A DNA stretch of 64,000 bases from DASTQL01 sp035462375 (GCA_035462375.1 DATHUJ010000048.1:1-64000), one strand, 5' to 3'; numbered from the stretch's first letter, positions 8,734 to 19,474 are shown. Numbers and translations: made by a program. The notes: generated from the letters alone by a model not told the origin.

Positions 8734-9582
8734 CTACCGCGGGAAGCCTCCCCCAGGCGGCGGCTCGGGCACGTCCGGGATGCCCGGCAGATCGGTCGAC
8801 GACAGGGCCGCCCGCACGGTGCGCTCAGCCTCGACCAACCCCTCACGCAAGACCTCGATCTCGCCGGTGACGGCACGCAGGTCCTCGGCGCTGGTGTCGA
8901 CCTGGCCGGTGGACTCGTACAGAGCACCGATCTCACCGACGCGCACGGCCAGTCCCTCGATCCCCACAGCCGTCGCCCGCATCCGCTCCAGCATGAGCAG
9001 CCGCTGCTCGGAGACCCTGCGACAGGCGGCGAGCTGGGCACGCAGGCCATCCGCCGTGCGTAGCCGTTGCTCAGTCAGCTCCGCCGCCGCGCCCGGCTGG
9101 GCCGCGAGCACCCGCTCCACCTCGGCCAGCTCCGCCGACAGCGCCCCCGGGTCGACACCGCCCAGCATCGCGTCGAGGCGGTCGACCTGGCGGCCGGTGT
9201 GCTGCAGGGCGTCGAGCATCTGCCCCGCGTGGACCCCCACGTCGGTCGCGAGGTCGGCCCGCGCCTCGGCCATCGACTCCTGCGCCCGCTCCAGGCGTTC
9301 GGTGCCCGCCACCGCCCGCCGGATGTGTGCCGCCGCCTCGGGGTCACGGACCCGGCTCCGTACGGCGGGTCGCTCGCCGCCAGGCAGCCGGCGCCGCGCC
9401 CGTCGCACGTCCCCCAAGGCGTCGGCGCCGGCACCCGCGCCGAGGACCAGCACGCCGGCACCGAGGGCGAGGCCCACCGGGACGCCGGGCAGCACGAGCA
9501 GGACCGCCGTCGCGAACACGGCGAAGAGCCACAGCCACTTGTTCGCCAGCGCCGACAGGAAGACCCAGACCACGCCACCCAC
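8734..9582 (-). CDS. Membrane-anchored coiled-coil protein of unknown function
   Basis: A 282-residue protein. Two hydrophobic spans fill residues ~5-55 (ALANKWLWLFAVFATAVLLV then a Gly/Ala/Leu-rich span). A long cytoplasmic part of charged heptad-like helices runs from ~80 to 260, and the tail is Pro/Gly-rich. It starts with GTG 3 nt after the stop codon of the substrate-binding/VWA gene, so the two are almost certainly one transcript. No enzyme motif is visible. By analogy with similar pairs it may be a structural partner of the VWA protein, but this is inference. Confidence 0.75.
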   Translation of the reverse strand: MGGVVWVFLSALANKWLWLFAVFATAVLLVLPGVPVGLALGAGVLVLGAGAGADALGDVRRARRRLPGGERPAVRSRVRDPEAAAHIRRAVAGTERLERAQESMAEARADLATDVGVHAGQMLDALQHTGRQVDRLDAMLGGVDPGALSAELAEVERVLAAQPGAAAELTEQRLRTADGLRAQLAACRRVSEQRLLMLERMRATAVGIEGLAVRVGEIGALYESTGQVDTSAEDLRAVTGEIEVLREGLVEAERTVRAALSSTDLPGIPDVPEPPPGGGFPR

Positions 9583-9585
9583 CCG

Positions 9586-11439
9586 TCAGAAGTTGCTGAC
9601 GACGTCGACCATGACCTGGTCGATCGAGGCGGCGTCAGAGGCGTTGTACGAGCGGGCGCGGGAGGCCTCCGCGATCGCCGACAGCGTCTCCTGGTCCGCG
9701 TCCTCGCCGTAGCCGATCGTGAAGACCCGCACACCCGTCTCACTGCCCTCGGTGGAGAGCTGGTCCAGCACGGTTCGTAGGTCGTTGTCCGAGTGCTCGT
9801 TGACGCCGTCGGTGAGCAGCACCACCGCGTTGATGGAATCGGTGCTCGCCTCGGACTCGACGCTCCGGTGGGCGGCCTTGGTCGTGGCGTAGAGCGCCGT
9901 GCCACCGTCGGCGACGAGACTCCTCACGGCCGAAGCGATGTCCTCGACCACGTCGTCGCGGGCGCCAAGCGGCACGACCTCGCGCCAGGGGTCGGCACCC
10001 TGGGCCTGCTCGGACGAGAAGGCCCACAGCCCGATCTGGTCCTGCTCCGCGAACTGGTCGAGCGCACCCTCCGTCGCCCGCTGCGCGAGCTCCAGCCGTG
10101 ACGCCCCGGTGCCCTCAACGTCCGCCGCCATGGAGCCCGAGACGTCGAGCACCATGAGCACCCGGGCGGGCTTGCGGTACTCCTCCCACGCGTCCCGGAT
10201 GGCGGCCAGCACCTCGGCCACCGGCGTGCCCAGCACCGCAGTCGGCTGCTCCGGGACCACCCCGTTGTCCGTCGTCGCCAGCGGACCCGTCTCCCCTCCC
10301 GCCGTACGGAAGCCGGCCTCGGCGAAGCGCTGCTGCTGCGCGCCCTCGAGCAGCCAGGCGAGCAGGTCCTCGGCCACCGCGCGCTTCTGGTCGTCGACCC
10401 AGTCGGCCTCCAGGACCGCGTAAGGGCTGTCGGAGAGCAGGCTGCCCTCGGCGGGGTAGACGGCGGCCAGCGGCGTACGGGGCGGCTCGAGATCGGTGGC
10501 GTCCGGATCGGCCGAGGGGTTGCCGGCGTTGTAGTCGAGGACGCTCTTCTCCTCGACGGTGACGGCCGAGACGTAGGTCATCCCCTGGCCCTCCTGGTCA
10601 GCCGCGAGAAGGTTGTCCAGGAAGGTGAGGGTCGTGTCGCCATAGTGGACGACGCTGGTCTCGAGCGCACGCACGTACTCCGCCACGGCCGGGTCCTCCA
10701 CCTGCGCGACGGTGAGGTCGGACGAGACACCGGTGGCGGCGAAGAACGTGCCCACCGTCGCGTTGAGGCCGCTGGTGGAGAAGTTTGGGTTGGTCTTGCC
10801 GAGCTTGAAGCGGCCCCACTCCGGGTGCCCGACCGAGGACCAGCCGGCCGGATCGGTGGCCAGCTCGCGGAGGTCGCCCCAGCCGATCGCCGCGTCCGGC
10901 CAGCCCAGGGCCTCGGCCATCGGCCGAGGCATCGCTACCACCAGCGGCGAGCTCGCGATCGACGGCGCCTCGGTCGGGAAGACGTCCGGGCGGTCGGCGT
11001 TCCGCGCGTCCAGCCGGGCGATCTCGATCCACCCGCTCGCCGCCGGGCTCCAGACGTCGGGCCGCGGTCCGTCCGTCTGCTCGTCCCAGCCGCGGGCGAG
11101 CGCGGCCGCCGCGGCACCCGAGGACGGCCGGGTCACCTGCACCCAGGAGCAGCTGCCGCCGACCTGACGGTCCGCGCCGTTGTACTCCTCGGCCAGGGCG
11201 CTGAGGACGTCGTGCTTCTCCGGGGACGAGGCGACCACCAGCTGGACGCAGTCGGCGCGGTCACCGGGGGCTGAGGGCGCTGCCTCGCCGCCGCCCCCGG
11301 CTGCCGGGTCCTCGTCGCCACCGCGACCGACGAACCACCACACGCCGGCCACCACCACGGCCAGTGCCACCACCGCCGCCACGAAGCCGCCGCCTCCGCG
11401 GGCTCGTTCCCCGCCGGTCCCCGTCGCGCCCCTGCTCAC
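9586..11439 (-). CDS. Anchored substrate-binding and von Willebrand factor A domain protein
   Basis: A 617-residue protein: a short basic N-terminus, one membrane span (FVAAVVALAVVVAGVWWFVG), a large periplasmic-binding-protein-type domain (residues ~70-390, with DVWSPAASGWIEI and KTNPNFSTSGLNA resembling ABC-type solute receptors), then a VWA domain. The VWA has an intact MIDAS motif DVSGSMA beginning at D432 and a second LLTDGVNEH segment, so it should bind a divalent metal. It probably lies outside the membrane. No permease or ATPase gene adjoins it. The GTG at 11439 has TACGGT 6 nt upstream. The role is unknown; ligand-dependent adhesion or sensing is possible. Confidence 0.82.
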   Translation of the reverse strand: MSRGATGTGGERARGGGGFVAAVVALAVVVAGVWWFVGRGGDEDPAAGGGGEAAPSAPGDRADCVQLVVASSPEKHDVLSALAEEYNGADRQVGGSCSWVQVTRPSSGAAAAALARGWDEQTDGPRPDVWSPAASGWIEIARLDARNADRPDVFPTEAPSIASSPLVVAMPRPMAEALGWPDAAIGWGDLRELATDPAGWSSVGHPEWGRFKLGKTNPNFSTSGLNATVGTFFAATGVSSDLTVAQVEDPAVAEYVRALETSVVHYGDTTLTFLDNLLAADQEGQGMTYVSAVTVEEKSVLDYNAGNPSADPDATDLEPPRTPLAAVYPAEGSLLSDSPYAVLEADWVDDQKRAVAEDLLAWLLEGAQQQRFAEAGFRTAGGETGPLATTDNGVVPEQPTAVLGTPVAEVLAAIRDAWEEYRKPARVLMVLDVSGSMAADVEGTGASRLELAQRATEGALDQFAEQDQIGLWAFSSEQAQGADPWREVVPLGARDDVVEDIASAVRSLVADGGTALYATTKAAHRSVESEASTDSINAVVLLTDGVNEHSDNDLRTVLDQLSTEGSETGVRVFTIGYGEDADQETLSAIAEASRARSYNASDAASIDQVMVDVVSNF

Positions 11440-11445
11440 GGGCAA

Positions 11446-11451
11446 ACCGTA
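11446..11451 (-). promoter_or_regulatory. -10 box of leaderless promoter for the SBP-VWA operon
   Basis: TACGGT on the minus strand, 6 nt before the GTG at 11439. Confidence 0.5.
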
Positions 11452-11621
11452 GTCGCGGCAGCCGCTCCGTGGGCGCGGGCCCGACGTCACGTACGATGTG
11501 GGCCGGGCCGGTCCGGCCCCACGAGGGGGCTCACCGCGTTCCACCGGCGGGCGGCTACGCTACGTGCGCCCTCGTCCAGAAGCGCGGCGAGTCACATCGC
11601 CGTCTCAACCAGCGAGGTCCC

Positions 11622-12819
11622 GTGCAGGTCCGTCCCGACCGCGTCGTCTCGACGACCCTGCGTGTCCTGCTCGTCGAGGACGACGACGGTGACGCCCTGC
11701 TCGTCTCGGAGTTCCTCCAGGACGCCTCCGACCTGGTCGGTCCGGTGGAGCTCATCCGCGCCCGCCGGCTGGACGAGGCGGCGGCCGCCGTCGCTGTCGA
11801 CGACTTCGACTGTGTGCTGCTCGACCTGCACCTGCCCGACGCCGACGGACTGGCCGGCCTGACCAGGCTGCGGCGGCTCGCGCCCGGGACGGCGCACGTG
11901 GTCCTCACGGGTCTCGCCGACTCGCACCAGGGTCTCGCCGCGATGTCCGCCGGCGCCCAGGACTACCTGGTCAAGGGCCAGGTCGACGGGGAGCTCCTGG
12001 GTCGTTCCCTCCGCTACGCCATCGAGCGGCACCAGGCCGACGAGTCCGAGCGGGCCCTCTTCGAGGCCAACATCGTCGCCGAGGAGAACGCCCGGCTGGA
12101 GCGGGGCTTGCTGCCCCGTCCGCTGGTCACCGCGGCCGGGGTGGACGTGCACGTCCGCTACCGGCCGGGCCGGCGGCGGGCACTGCTGGGGGGGGACTTC
12201 TACGACGTCGTCCAGGACGCCGACGGCGTCGTACGGGCGGTGATCGGGGACGTGTCGGGGCACGGCGCCGACGAGGCGGCCCTGGGTGTCTGCCTCCGCG
12301 TCGCGTGGCGCACCCTCGTCCTGGCCGGGGCGGCGGAAGGGGACGTGCTGCCGGGTGTCGAGCAGATCCTGCTGGCGGAGCGGCCGAGCGACGAGGTCTT
12401 CGCGACGGCCGTGATGCTGTCCCTGGACACCGCGACCGGTGAGCTGCGGGTCCGGCGTGCCGGGCACCCGGCTCCCGTAGTCGTGCAGCCGGGTGGGTCG
12501 GCGCGGCAACTGGCCTTCGACGATCCCGGGCCTGCGTTGGGGATCGTGCCGGGTACGCGTTGGGAGGCCGACGTGGCGGGCCTCCCGGACGGGAGCCGGC
12601 TGCTCCTCTTCACCGACGGTCTTGTCGAGGGCCGCACACCCGGCGGCGGCCGGCTCGGTGACGAGGGTCTCGTGGAGCTCCTGACCGCACGCAGCTGGCC
12701 CGAGGACGCGGAGCGAGCCCTGGACGCACTCATCGACGCGGTCGAGGCGCTCAACGGGGAGCCCCTGGCCGACGACGTCGCCCTGCTACGCCTCGGTCGA
12801 CCACTCCCGGGGCAGGCCA

Positions 12820-12833
<14 letters not shown>
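11622..12833 (+). CDS. Response regulator with SpoIIE/PP2C-type phosphatase output domain
   Basis: A 403-residue protein. Residues 13-130 are a receiver domain with acidic pocket E19-D20-D21 and phosphoacceptor D68 (VLLDLHLPDADG); the conserved Lys is in YLVKGQ. A short helical linker leads to a PP2C-like phosphatase (residues ~170-395) with GGDFYDVV, GDVSGHGADEA and LLFTDGLVEGR, carrying the metal-binding aspartates. Such proteins dephosphorylate anti-sigma-factor antagonists under two-component control. The GTG start at 11622 is preceded by AGCGAGG. It is the first of three overlapping genes with the histidine kinase and second receiver, which suggests one phosphorelay. Confidence 0.9.
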
Positions 12834-14420
<1,587 letters not shown>

Positions 14421-14424
<4 letters not shown>

Positions 14425-14867
14425 CCGAGCCCGACCTGCGCGCCATCGAGGTGCTACTCATCGAGGACGACCCCGGCGACGTGCTGATGACCCGCGAGGC
14501 GTTCGACGACGCCAAGGTCGCGAACAACCTGTACGTCGTCCCCGACGGCGAGGACGCCCTGGCGTTCCTGCGTCGAGAGGGCGAGCACGCCGAGGCGCCG
14601 CGGCCCGACCTGGTCCTGCTCGACCTCAACCTCCCACGGGTCGACGGCCGCGAGGTCCTCGAGCAGATCAAGGGCGACCCGGAGCTCCGGTCCATCCCCG
14701 TCGTGGTGCTCACCACCAGCGAGGCCGAGGACGACATCGTCCGGAGCTACTCGCTGCACGCCAACGCGTACGTGACCAAGCCGGTCGACTTCGAGCGCTT
14801 CCACCAGGTCGTGCGGCAGATCGACGACTTCTTCGTCAGCGTCGTGAAGCTGCCGGGCCGGCACTGA
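14421..14867 (+). CDS. Stand-alone response regulator receiver (Rcp1-like)
   Basis: A 148-residue receiver domain with no DNA-binding output. The acidic pair is E15-D16-D17, the phosphoacceptor is D68 (LLDLNLPRVDG), and the conserved Lys lies in YVTKPVD. The TTSEAEDDI segment holds the Thr/Ser switch. Rcp1-type receivers take phosphate from the HDLQEPL class of kinases. It overlaps the kinase gene by ATGA, so translation is probably coupled. The two receivers in the operon (this one and the phosphatase) may compete for the same kinase. Confidence 0.93.
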
Positions 14868-14871
14868 CCGA

Positions 14872-14904
14872 GCCCCGAATGACCACGTTCACCACCCTCG
14901 TGGT
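14872..14904 (+). repeat. 3'-end-associated repeat element, copy 1
   Basis: Starts 4 nt after the receiver-gene stop codon with GCCCCGAATGACCACGTTCA and continues into ACCACCCTCGTGGTGG, which can fold as a small hairpin. The same sequence follows the stop codons of copA (reverse strand, ~15.45 kb) and the CsbD gene (~56.97 kb). This copy lacks the second palindromic half seen in the others. Confidence 0.75.
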
Positions 14905-14926
14905 GGTGACGGAAGCCGGGCGGGCG

Positions 14927-14932
14927 TACGGT
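14927..14932 (+). promoter_or_regulatory. -10 box of leaderless promoter for the SRPBCC gene
   Basis: TACGGT, 6 nt before the GTG at 14939. It supports that start rather than an upstream ATG at 14879, which lies inside the repeat element. Confidence 0.55.
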
Positions 14933-14938
14933 CCGGGC

Positions 14939-15376
14939 GTGGCGGTCGATGTGCTGACCGAGACGGTCATCGAGTGCCCCCGCGACGAGGTGGCCCGCTA
15001 CGCGGCGGATCCCTCCAACGCCCCGGGGTGGTACGAGAACATCCGGTCCGTCACCTGGCGGACGCCGCCGCCGCTCCGGGTCGGATCCGAGGTCGACTTC
15101 GAGGCGCGATTCCTGGGGCGGCGCCTCTCCTACACGTACGAGGTGATGGAGCACGTCCCCGGGGAACGGCTGGTGATGCGCACCGCGGACGGCCCATTCC
15201 CGATGGAGACCACCTACACGTGGGAATCCCTGGGCCCGACCACCACGCGGATGACCTTGCGCAACCGCGGCGAGCCGGCCGGCTTCGGCGCTGTCGCGGC
15301 ACCCGCCCTCCAGGCCGCGATGCGGCGGGCCAACCGCAAGGACCTCGACCGGATCAGGGCCGTCCTGGAGGCGTGA
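14939..15376 (+). CDS. SRPBCC-family (START/Bet v 1-like) protein
   Basis: A 145-residue single-domain protein with the SRPBCC pattern: TETVIECPRDEVARYAADPSNAPGW at the N-terminus, then alternating strands (VGSEVDFEARFLGRRLSYTY, YTWESLGPTTTRMTLRNRG) and a long C-terminal helix. The fold forms a hydrophobic pocket for lipids or other small molecules. No catalytic residues are evident, so the ligand is unknown. It sits between the two-component operon and convergent copA, with its own promoter box. Confidence 0.85.
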   Translation: MAVDVLTETVIECPRDEVARYAADPSNAPGWYENIRSVTWRTPPPLRVGSEVDFEARFLGRRLSYTYEVMEHVPGERLVMRTADGPFPMETTYTWESLGPTTTRMTLRNRGEPAGFGAVAAPALQAAMRRANRKDLDRIRAVLEA

Positions 15377-15428
15377 GCTGGCTCCAGGGCCGGTGGCCAC
15401 CGGGCCACCACCAGGCTGCTCGGGCCTT

Positions 15429-15484
15429 CACGAGGCGTCGACGCCTCGTGATCCCACCACGAGGGTGGTGAACGTGGTCAATGC
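15429..15484 (-). repeat. 3'-end-associated repeat element, copy 2, with perfect 22-bp palindrome
   Basis: It follows the copA stop codon on the minus strand. Reading that way, TGACCACGTTCACCACCCT with a CCACC/GGTGG hairpin is followed by a perfect 22-bp palindrome at 15429-15450 (centre GTCGAC). It lies between convergent copA and SRPBCC genes and could end transcription from both sides. Confidence 0.75.
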
Positions 15485-15492
15485 GGAGCGGG

Positions 15493-17724
15493 TCAGCGGA
15501 AGGTGCGGAGGCGGAGGCTGTTGCTGACCACGAAGACCGACGAGAAGGCCATGGCCGCCCCGGCGATGAGGGGGTTGAGCAGCCCCGCCACGGCCAGGGG
15601 GATCGCCGCGACGTTGTAGGCGAAGGCCCAGAAGAGGTTGCCCTTGATGGTCGCCAGGGTGCGCCGGGAGAGCCGGATCGCGTCACCGGCCGCGCGCAGG
15701 TCACCCCGGACCAGGGTGATGTCGGCCGCCTCCATGGCCACGTCGGTGCCGGTGCCCATGGCCAGCCCGAGGTCCGCCTGGGCGAGGGCTGCAGCGTCGT
15801 TGACACCGTCACCGACCATCGCCACGACCCGGCCCCGTTCCTGCAGGGCGGCCACGGCGCCCACCTTGTCCTGCGGCAGCACCTGGGCCACGACGTCGTC
15901 GACACCGACCTCGGCGGCCACCGCCCGCGCGGAGCGCTCGTTGTCGCCGGTGAGCAGGACGGGGCGGAGGCCGAGGTCGCGCAGCTCGGCGACCGCCTGG
16001 GCACTCGTGGGCTTGACCGTGTCGGCCACGACGAGCAGACCCCGGACGGCCGAGTCCCAGCCGACGGCCACGACGGTACGGCCTGCGGACTCGGCCTCGG
16101 CCATCGCGCCGTCGAGGCGGGCGCCGAGCGCGGCCCCACACTCCTTGGTGACCCAGCCGGCCCGCCCCGCCAAGACGGACCGGCCGCGGACCACGCCGGC
16201 GACCCCCACACCACGGGTGCTCGCGAAGTCGCTGACCGGAGGAAGGGCACCGAGTCGCTCCCTCGCCGCAGCCGCGACGGCGGCAGCGACGGGGTGCTCG
16301 GAGGCGTCCTCGAGCGCGCCGGCGAGAGCGAGCAGCTCGTCGGGATCCTGGCCGTCGGCGGGCACGACGCCGACGAGAGCCATCCGCCCCGTGGTGACCG
16401 TCCCCGTCTTGTCGAGGACCACGGTGTCGACCTGCCGGGTGGACTCCAGGATCTCCGGTCCCTTGATCAGCACCCCGAGCTGCGCCCCCCGGCCGGTGCC
16501 CACCAGCAGCGCCGTCGGGGTCGCCAGTCCCAGCGCGCAGGGACAGGCGATGACGAGGACCGCCACGGCGGCGGTGAAGGCGGTCTGGGCCGGCGCGCCG
16601 GCCAGGAGCCAGCCGACCAGCGTCCCCAGGGAGATCAGCACGACCACCGGGACGAAGACGGCCGACACCCGGTCGGCCAGGCGCTGGACGGGAGCCTTGC
16701 CGGACTGGGCCCGCTCCACGAGGCGCGCCATCTGGGCCAGCTGCGTGTCCGAGCCCACGCGCGTGGCGCGCACGAGCAGCCGGCCACCGGAGTTCACGGT
16801 CGCCCCGACCACGGGGTCCCCGGGCCCGACCTCGACGGGGACCGGCTCGCCGGTGAGCATGCTCGTGTCGACCGCACTGCTGCCGTCCTCGACGACGCCG
16901 TCGGTGGCCACCTTCTCGCCCGGACGGACGACGAAGACGTCCCCCACGGCCAGCTCCTCGACGGCGATCCGGTGCTCGGCTCCGTCACGCACGACCGCCA
17001 CGTCGCGAGCGCCCATCTCGAGCAGCGCGCGCAGGGCCGCGCCGGACCGACGCTTCGCCCGCGCCTCGAAGTAGCGGCCGGCGAGGATGAACGTCGTCAC
17101 GACCGCAGCGACCTCGAGGTAGACCTCGGCCATCCCCCCACCTCGGGCCGGGACGAGGGTGAGCTGCATCCGCATGCCGATCTCGCCGGCCCCGCCCCAG
17201 ACCAGGGCCCAGACCGACCACAGGTAAGCAGCGGTGACCCCGATGCTGATCAGCGTGTCCATCGTGGCCGCGCCGTGGCGCAGGTTGACGACAGCGGCGC
17301 GGTGGAACGGCCAGGCCCCCCAGACGACCACGGGGGTCGCCAGCAGCAACGCCACCCACTGCCACCCGTCGAACTGCAGTGCCGGTGCCATCGAGATCAG
17401 CAGCACCGGCGAGGACAGCACGACCGACACGACGAGGCGGCGACGGAGCCGGCCGACCTCGTCGGCCTCCGGGACCGAGCCCTCGGCACCCCCGGGGCGG
17501 ACCGACGCAGGTGCTGGTTCCCTCGCCGAGTAGCCGGTGGCCTCGACCGTACGGACGAGGTCGGTGACGGTCACGCCGGCAGGGACCGTCGCAACCGCCT
17601 TCTCGGTCGCGTAGTTGACCGTGGCGTGCACGCCGTCCAGCCGGTTGAGCTTCCTCTCGACCCGGGCCGCACAGGACGCGCAGGTCATCCCACCGATCTC
17701 GAGCTCGACGGTGCGGTCGCTCAC
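15493..17724 (-). CDS. copA: Copper-translocating P1B-type ATPase
   Basis: A 743-residue copper exporter of the cytoplasmic membrane. An N-terminal heavy-metal-associated domain has GMTCASC (C15, C18). Transmembrane CPC (C394-P-C396) in VIACPCALGLATP is the Cu(I) site of P1B-1 ATPases. The catalytic loop DKTGTVTT has phosphorylated D438, the nucleotide domain has SEHP, and the hinge is GDGVNDAAAL. The GTG at 17724 overlaps the copZ stop codon as GTGA, showing tight coupling. Together with copZ and csoR it forms a standard copper-resistance cluster. It is followed by repeat element copy 2. Confidence 0.95.
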   Translation of the reverse strand: MSDRTVELEIGGMTCASCAARVERKLNRLDGVHATVNYATEKAVATVPAGVTVTDLVRTVEATGYSAREPAPASVRPGGAEGSVPEADEVGRLRRRLVVSVVLSSPVLLISMAPALQFDGWQWVALLLATPVVVWGAWPFHRAAVVNLRHGAATMDTLISIGVTAAYLWSVWALVWGGAGEIGMRMQLTLVPARGGGMAEVYLEVAAVVTTFILAGRYFEARAKRRSGAALRALLEMGARDVAVVRDGAEHRIAVEELAVGDVFVVRPGEKVATDGVVEDGSSAVDTSMLTGEPVPVEVGPGDPVVGATVNSGGRLLVRATRVGSDTQLAQMARLVERAQSGKAPVQRLADRVSAVFVPVVVLISLGTLVGWLLAGAPAQTAFTAAVAVLVIACPCALGLATPTALLVGTGRGAQLGVLIKGPEILESTRQVDTVVLDKTGTVTTGRMALVGVVPADGQDPDELLALAGALEDASEHPVAAAVAAAARERLGALPPVSDFASTRGVGVAGVVRGRSVLAGRAGWVTKECGAALGARLDGAMAEAESAGRTVVAVGWDSAVRGLLVVADTVKPTSAQAVAELRDLGLRPVLLTGDNERSARAVAAEVGVDDVVAQVLPQDKVGAVAALQERGRVVAMVGDGVNDAAALAQADLGLAMGTGTDVAMEAADITLVRGDLRAAGDAIRLSRRTLATIKGNLFWAFAYNVAAIPLAVAGLLNPLIAGAAMAFSSVFVVSNSLRLRTFR

Positions 17725-17948
17725 GGGCCGCCGCCGACGAGCTCGTAGCCGGCCTCGTCCACCGCCGCGCGAAGCGCAGCCTCGTCCGGCGGGGCGTCGC
17801 TGGTCACGGTCACGACCGAAACGCCGCCCGGAACCAGGTCGACCTCGACGGCGGTGATGCCGCCCAGGCGGGAGACCTCGTCGCGGACCGCGGCCTCGCA
17901 GTGCCCGCACGTCATCCCGGTCACGGTCCAGCGGGTGGTGGTGCTCAT
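17721..17948 (-). CDS. copZ: Copper chaperone, heavy-metal-associated domain protein
   Basis: 75 residues, one HMA domain with the metal motif GMTCGHC near residues 11-17. It has no signal peptide and should act in the cytosol, passing Cu(I) to CopA and perhaps CsoR. It overlaps copA by four bases and is 24 bp downstream of csoR. Confidence 0.93.
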   Translation of the reverse strand: MSTTTRWTVTGMTCGHCEAAVRDEVSRLGGITAVEVDLVPGGVSVVTVTSDAPPDEAALRAAVDEAGYELVGGGP

Positions 17949-17972
17949 GGTCGTCCTCCGGCGGTCGTGAGG

Positions 17973-18275
17973 TCAGGAGCGGACGAGTCGGGCGATGGCA
18001 TCGGAGGCCTCCTTGACCTTCGCGTCGGCCTCGGTCCCGCCCCCCGCGATCGCGTGGGCCACACAGTGCGACAGGTGGTCCTCCAGCAGCCCCAGGGCGA
18101 CGGACTCGAGCGCCCGGGTCGCCGCCGAGATCTGGGTGAGGACGTCGATGCAGTAGGTGTCCTCGTCCACCATCCGCTGCAGCCCGCGGATCTGGCCCTC
18201 GATCCTGCGCAACCGCTTGAGCACCGCGTCCTTGTTCTCGATGTATCCGACCGCCGGGGAAGCCGCCTCGTCCAT
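17973..18275 (-). CDS. csoR: Copper-sensing repressor, CsoR family
   Basis: A 100-residue all-helical regulator. The Cu(I) ligands C42, H67 and C71 are all present (C-x24-H-x3-C: YCIDVL and DHLSHC), which marks it as a copper sensor rather than an RcnR or formaldehyde sensor. The N-terminal RRIEGQIRG helix is the DNA-binding face. Copper binding releases the operator and allows csoR-copZ-copA transcription. The ATG at 18275 lies 10 bp from the TACCCC/GGGGTA palindrome, so the gene is autoregulated. Confidence 0.95.
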   Translation of the reverse strand: MDEAASPAVGYIENKDAVLKRLRRIEGQIRGLQRMVDEDTYCIDVLTQISAATRALESVALGLLEDHLSHCVAHAIAGGGTEADAKVKEASDAIARLVRS

Positions 18276-18285
18276 GCCACCACTA

Positions 18286-18300
18286 TACCCCTCTGGGGTA
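18286..18300. promoter_or_regulatory. CsoR operator-like palindrome
   Basis: TACCCCTCTGGGGTA, two 6-bp arms around TCT, directly upstream of csoR. The TACCCC...GGGGTA pattern agrees with known CsoR operators in which runs of C and G flank a short centre. It also lies 17 bp from the 3' end of the exchanger gene. Confidence 0.8.
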
Positions 18301-18316
18301 GGCGGCACAGGGCGGG

Positions 18317-19474
18317 TCAGGGGACGCGCTTGCCGCGACCTCGACGGAGACCGATCTCGTACGCGACGAGGAGGCCCAGCCAGAAGACCGTGATGGGGAC
18401 GACGAAACCGAGCATGACCTCGCTGTACGGCCCCAGGGCATCGTGCCCGGCCGCGTCCAGGAGGACGTACACCGCGTAGGCGAGGTAGTAGGCGACGAAG
18501 AGGGCGCCCTCCCAACGGGCCACCGTGAAGCCGGTGAAGGCGATGGGGACCAGCGCGAGCGCGACGGCCACCATGAACGGGATGTCGAACGCCACCGCGG
18601 CGTCGGCGACGGGGACCCCGTCTGGGGCGAGCAGAGCCGCGAGCCCGAGCACGGCGCCCAGGTTGAACAGGCAGCTGCCCACGACGTTGCCCACCGCCAT
18701 GTCGCGCTCCCCACGCACCGCGGCGACGACAGACGTGGCGATCTCGGGCAGCGATGTGCCCACCGCGACGACGGTGAGCCCGATGACCAGGTCGCTGACA
18801 CCGAACGTCGCCGCCACGTCCGTGGCCCCCCGGACGAGCCACCGGGCGCCGACCACCAGCAGGGCGACCCCCAGGACGACGAGACCCAGGTCGACCAGCG
18901 GCCGGCGACGCGCCGTACCGTGCTCAGCCTCGTCCTTGGTGGTGTGGTCGCCCGGGGCCGCCTGCTGACCGCTGGCCGCGCCGTCGTCCGTCGCGGCGAC
19001 CGCGGTCGCCTGCGTCCGGGCCCGCCGGCGGGCGAATGTCACGGCGGCGACGAGGTAGGCGACGAGGGAGGTGAACAGGACGGCGCCGTCCAGCCTCGAG
19101 AAGCCGCCGTCGAGGGCGAACAGCAGCGTCACCACGGACAGAGCCACCATCACCGGGATGTCGGCGCGCACCAGCTGGGACCGCACCGCGAGTGGCAGGA
19201 GCAGCGCCGCGAGGCCAAGCACCAGCAGGACGTTGGCGATGTTGCTGCCGACGACGTTGCCGACGGCCAGGCCGGGAGTGCCTGCGAGGACGGCGTCCAC
19301 CGTGACGGCCAGCTCGGGGGCGGAGGTGGCGAAGGCGACGACGGTCAGGCCGACCACCAGCGAGGACATCCCCATCGCGTGGGCCAGCCCCCCGGCACCG
19401 CGGACGAGGACTTCGCCCCCGGCGACGAGGACGACGAGGCCGCCGATGATCAGCAGCACCGTCCCGACCTGCAC
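18317..19474 (-). CDS. Calcium/sodium antiporter, CaCA family
   Basis: A 385-residue membrane protein with two homologous halves, each with the alpha repeat: GLTVVAFATSAPELAVTV plus GNVVGSNIANVLLVLG, and GLTVVAVGTSLPEIATSVVA plus GNVVGSCLFNLGAVLG. The acidic E residues in both repeats are the ion ligands. A His/Asp-rich loop (residues ~155-195) splits the halves. It exchanges Na+ or H+ for Ca2+. Its GTG at 19474 has TAGGGT 6 nt upstream. It runs into csoR with only 16 bp after its stop before the CsoR operator. Confidence 0.92.
   Translation of the reverse strand: MQVGTVLLIIGGLVVLVAGGEVLVRGAGGLAHAMGMSSLVVGLTVVAFATSAPELAVTVDAVLAGTPGLAVGNVVGSNIANVLLVLGLAALLLPLAVRSQLVRADIPVMVALSVVTLLFALDGGFSRLDGAVLFTSLVAYLVAAVTFARRRARTQATAVAATDDGAASGQQAAPGDHTTKDEAEHGTARRRPLVDLGLVVLGVALLVVGARWLVRGATDVAATFGVSDLVIGLTVVAVGTSLPEIATSVVAAVRGERDMAVGNVVGSCLFNLGAVLGLAALLAPDGVPVADAAVAFDIPFMVAVALALVPIAFTGFTVARWEGALFVAYYLAYAVYVLLDAAGHDALGPYSEVMLGFVVPITVFWLGLLVAYEIGLRRGRGKRVP

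Noticed and set aside
14879..14938. ATG at 14879 as the start of the SRPBCC protein
   Set aside because: It lies inside the repeat element and adds a tail not seen in the fold; the GTG at 14939 has a TACGGT box 6 nt upstream.
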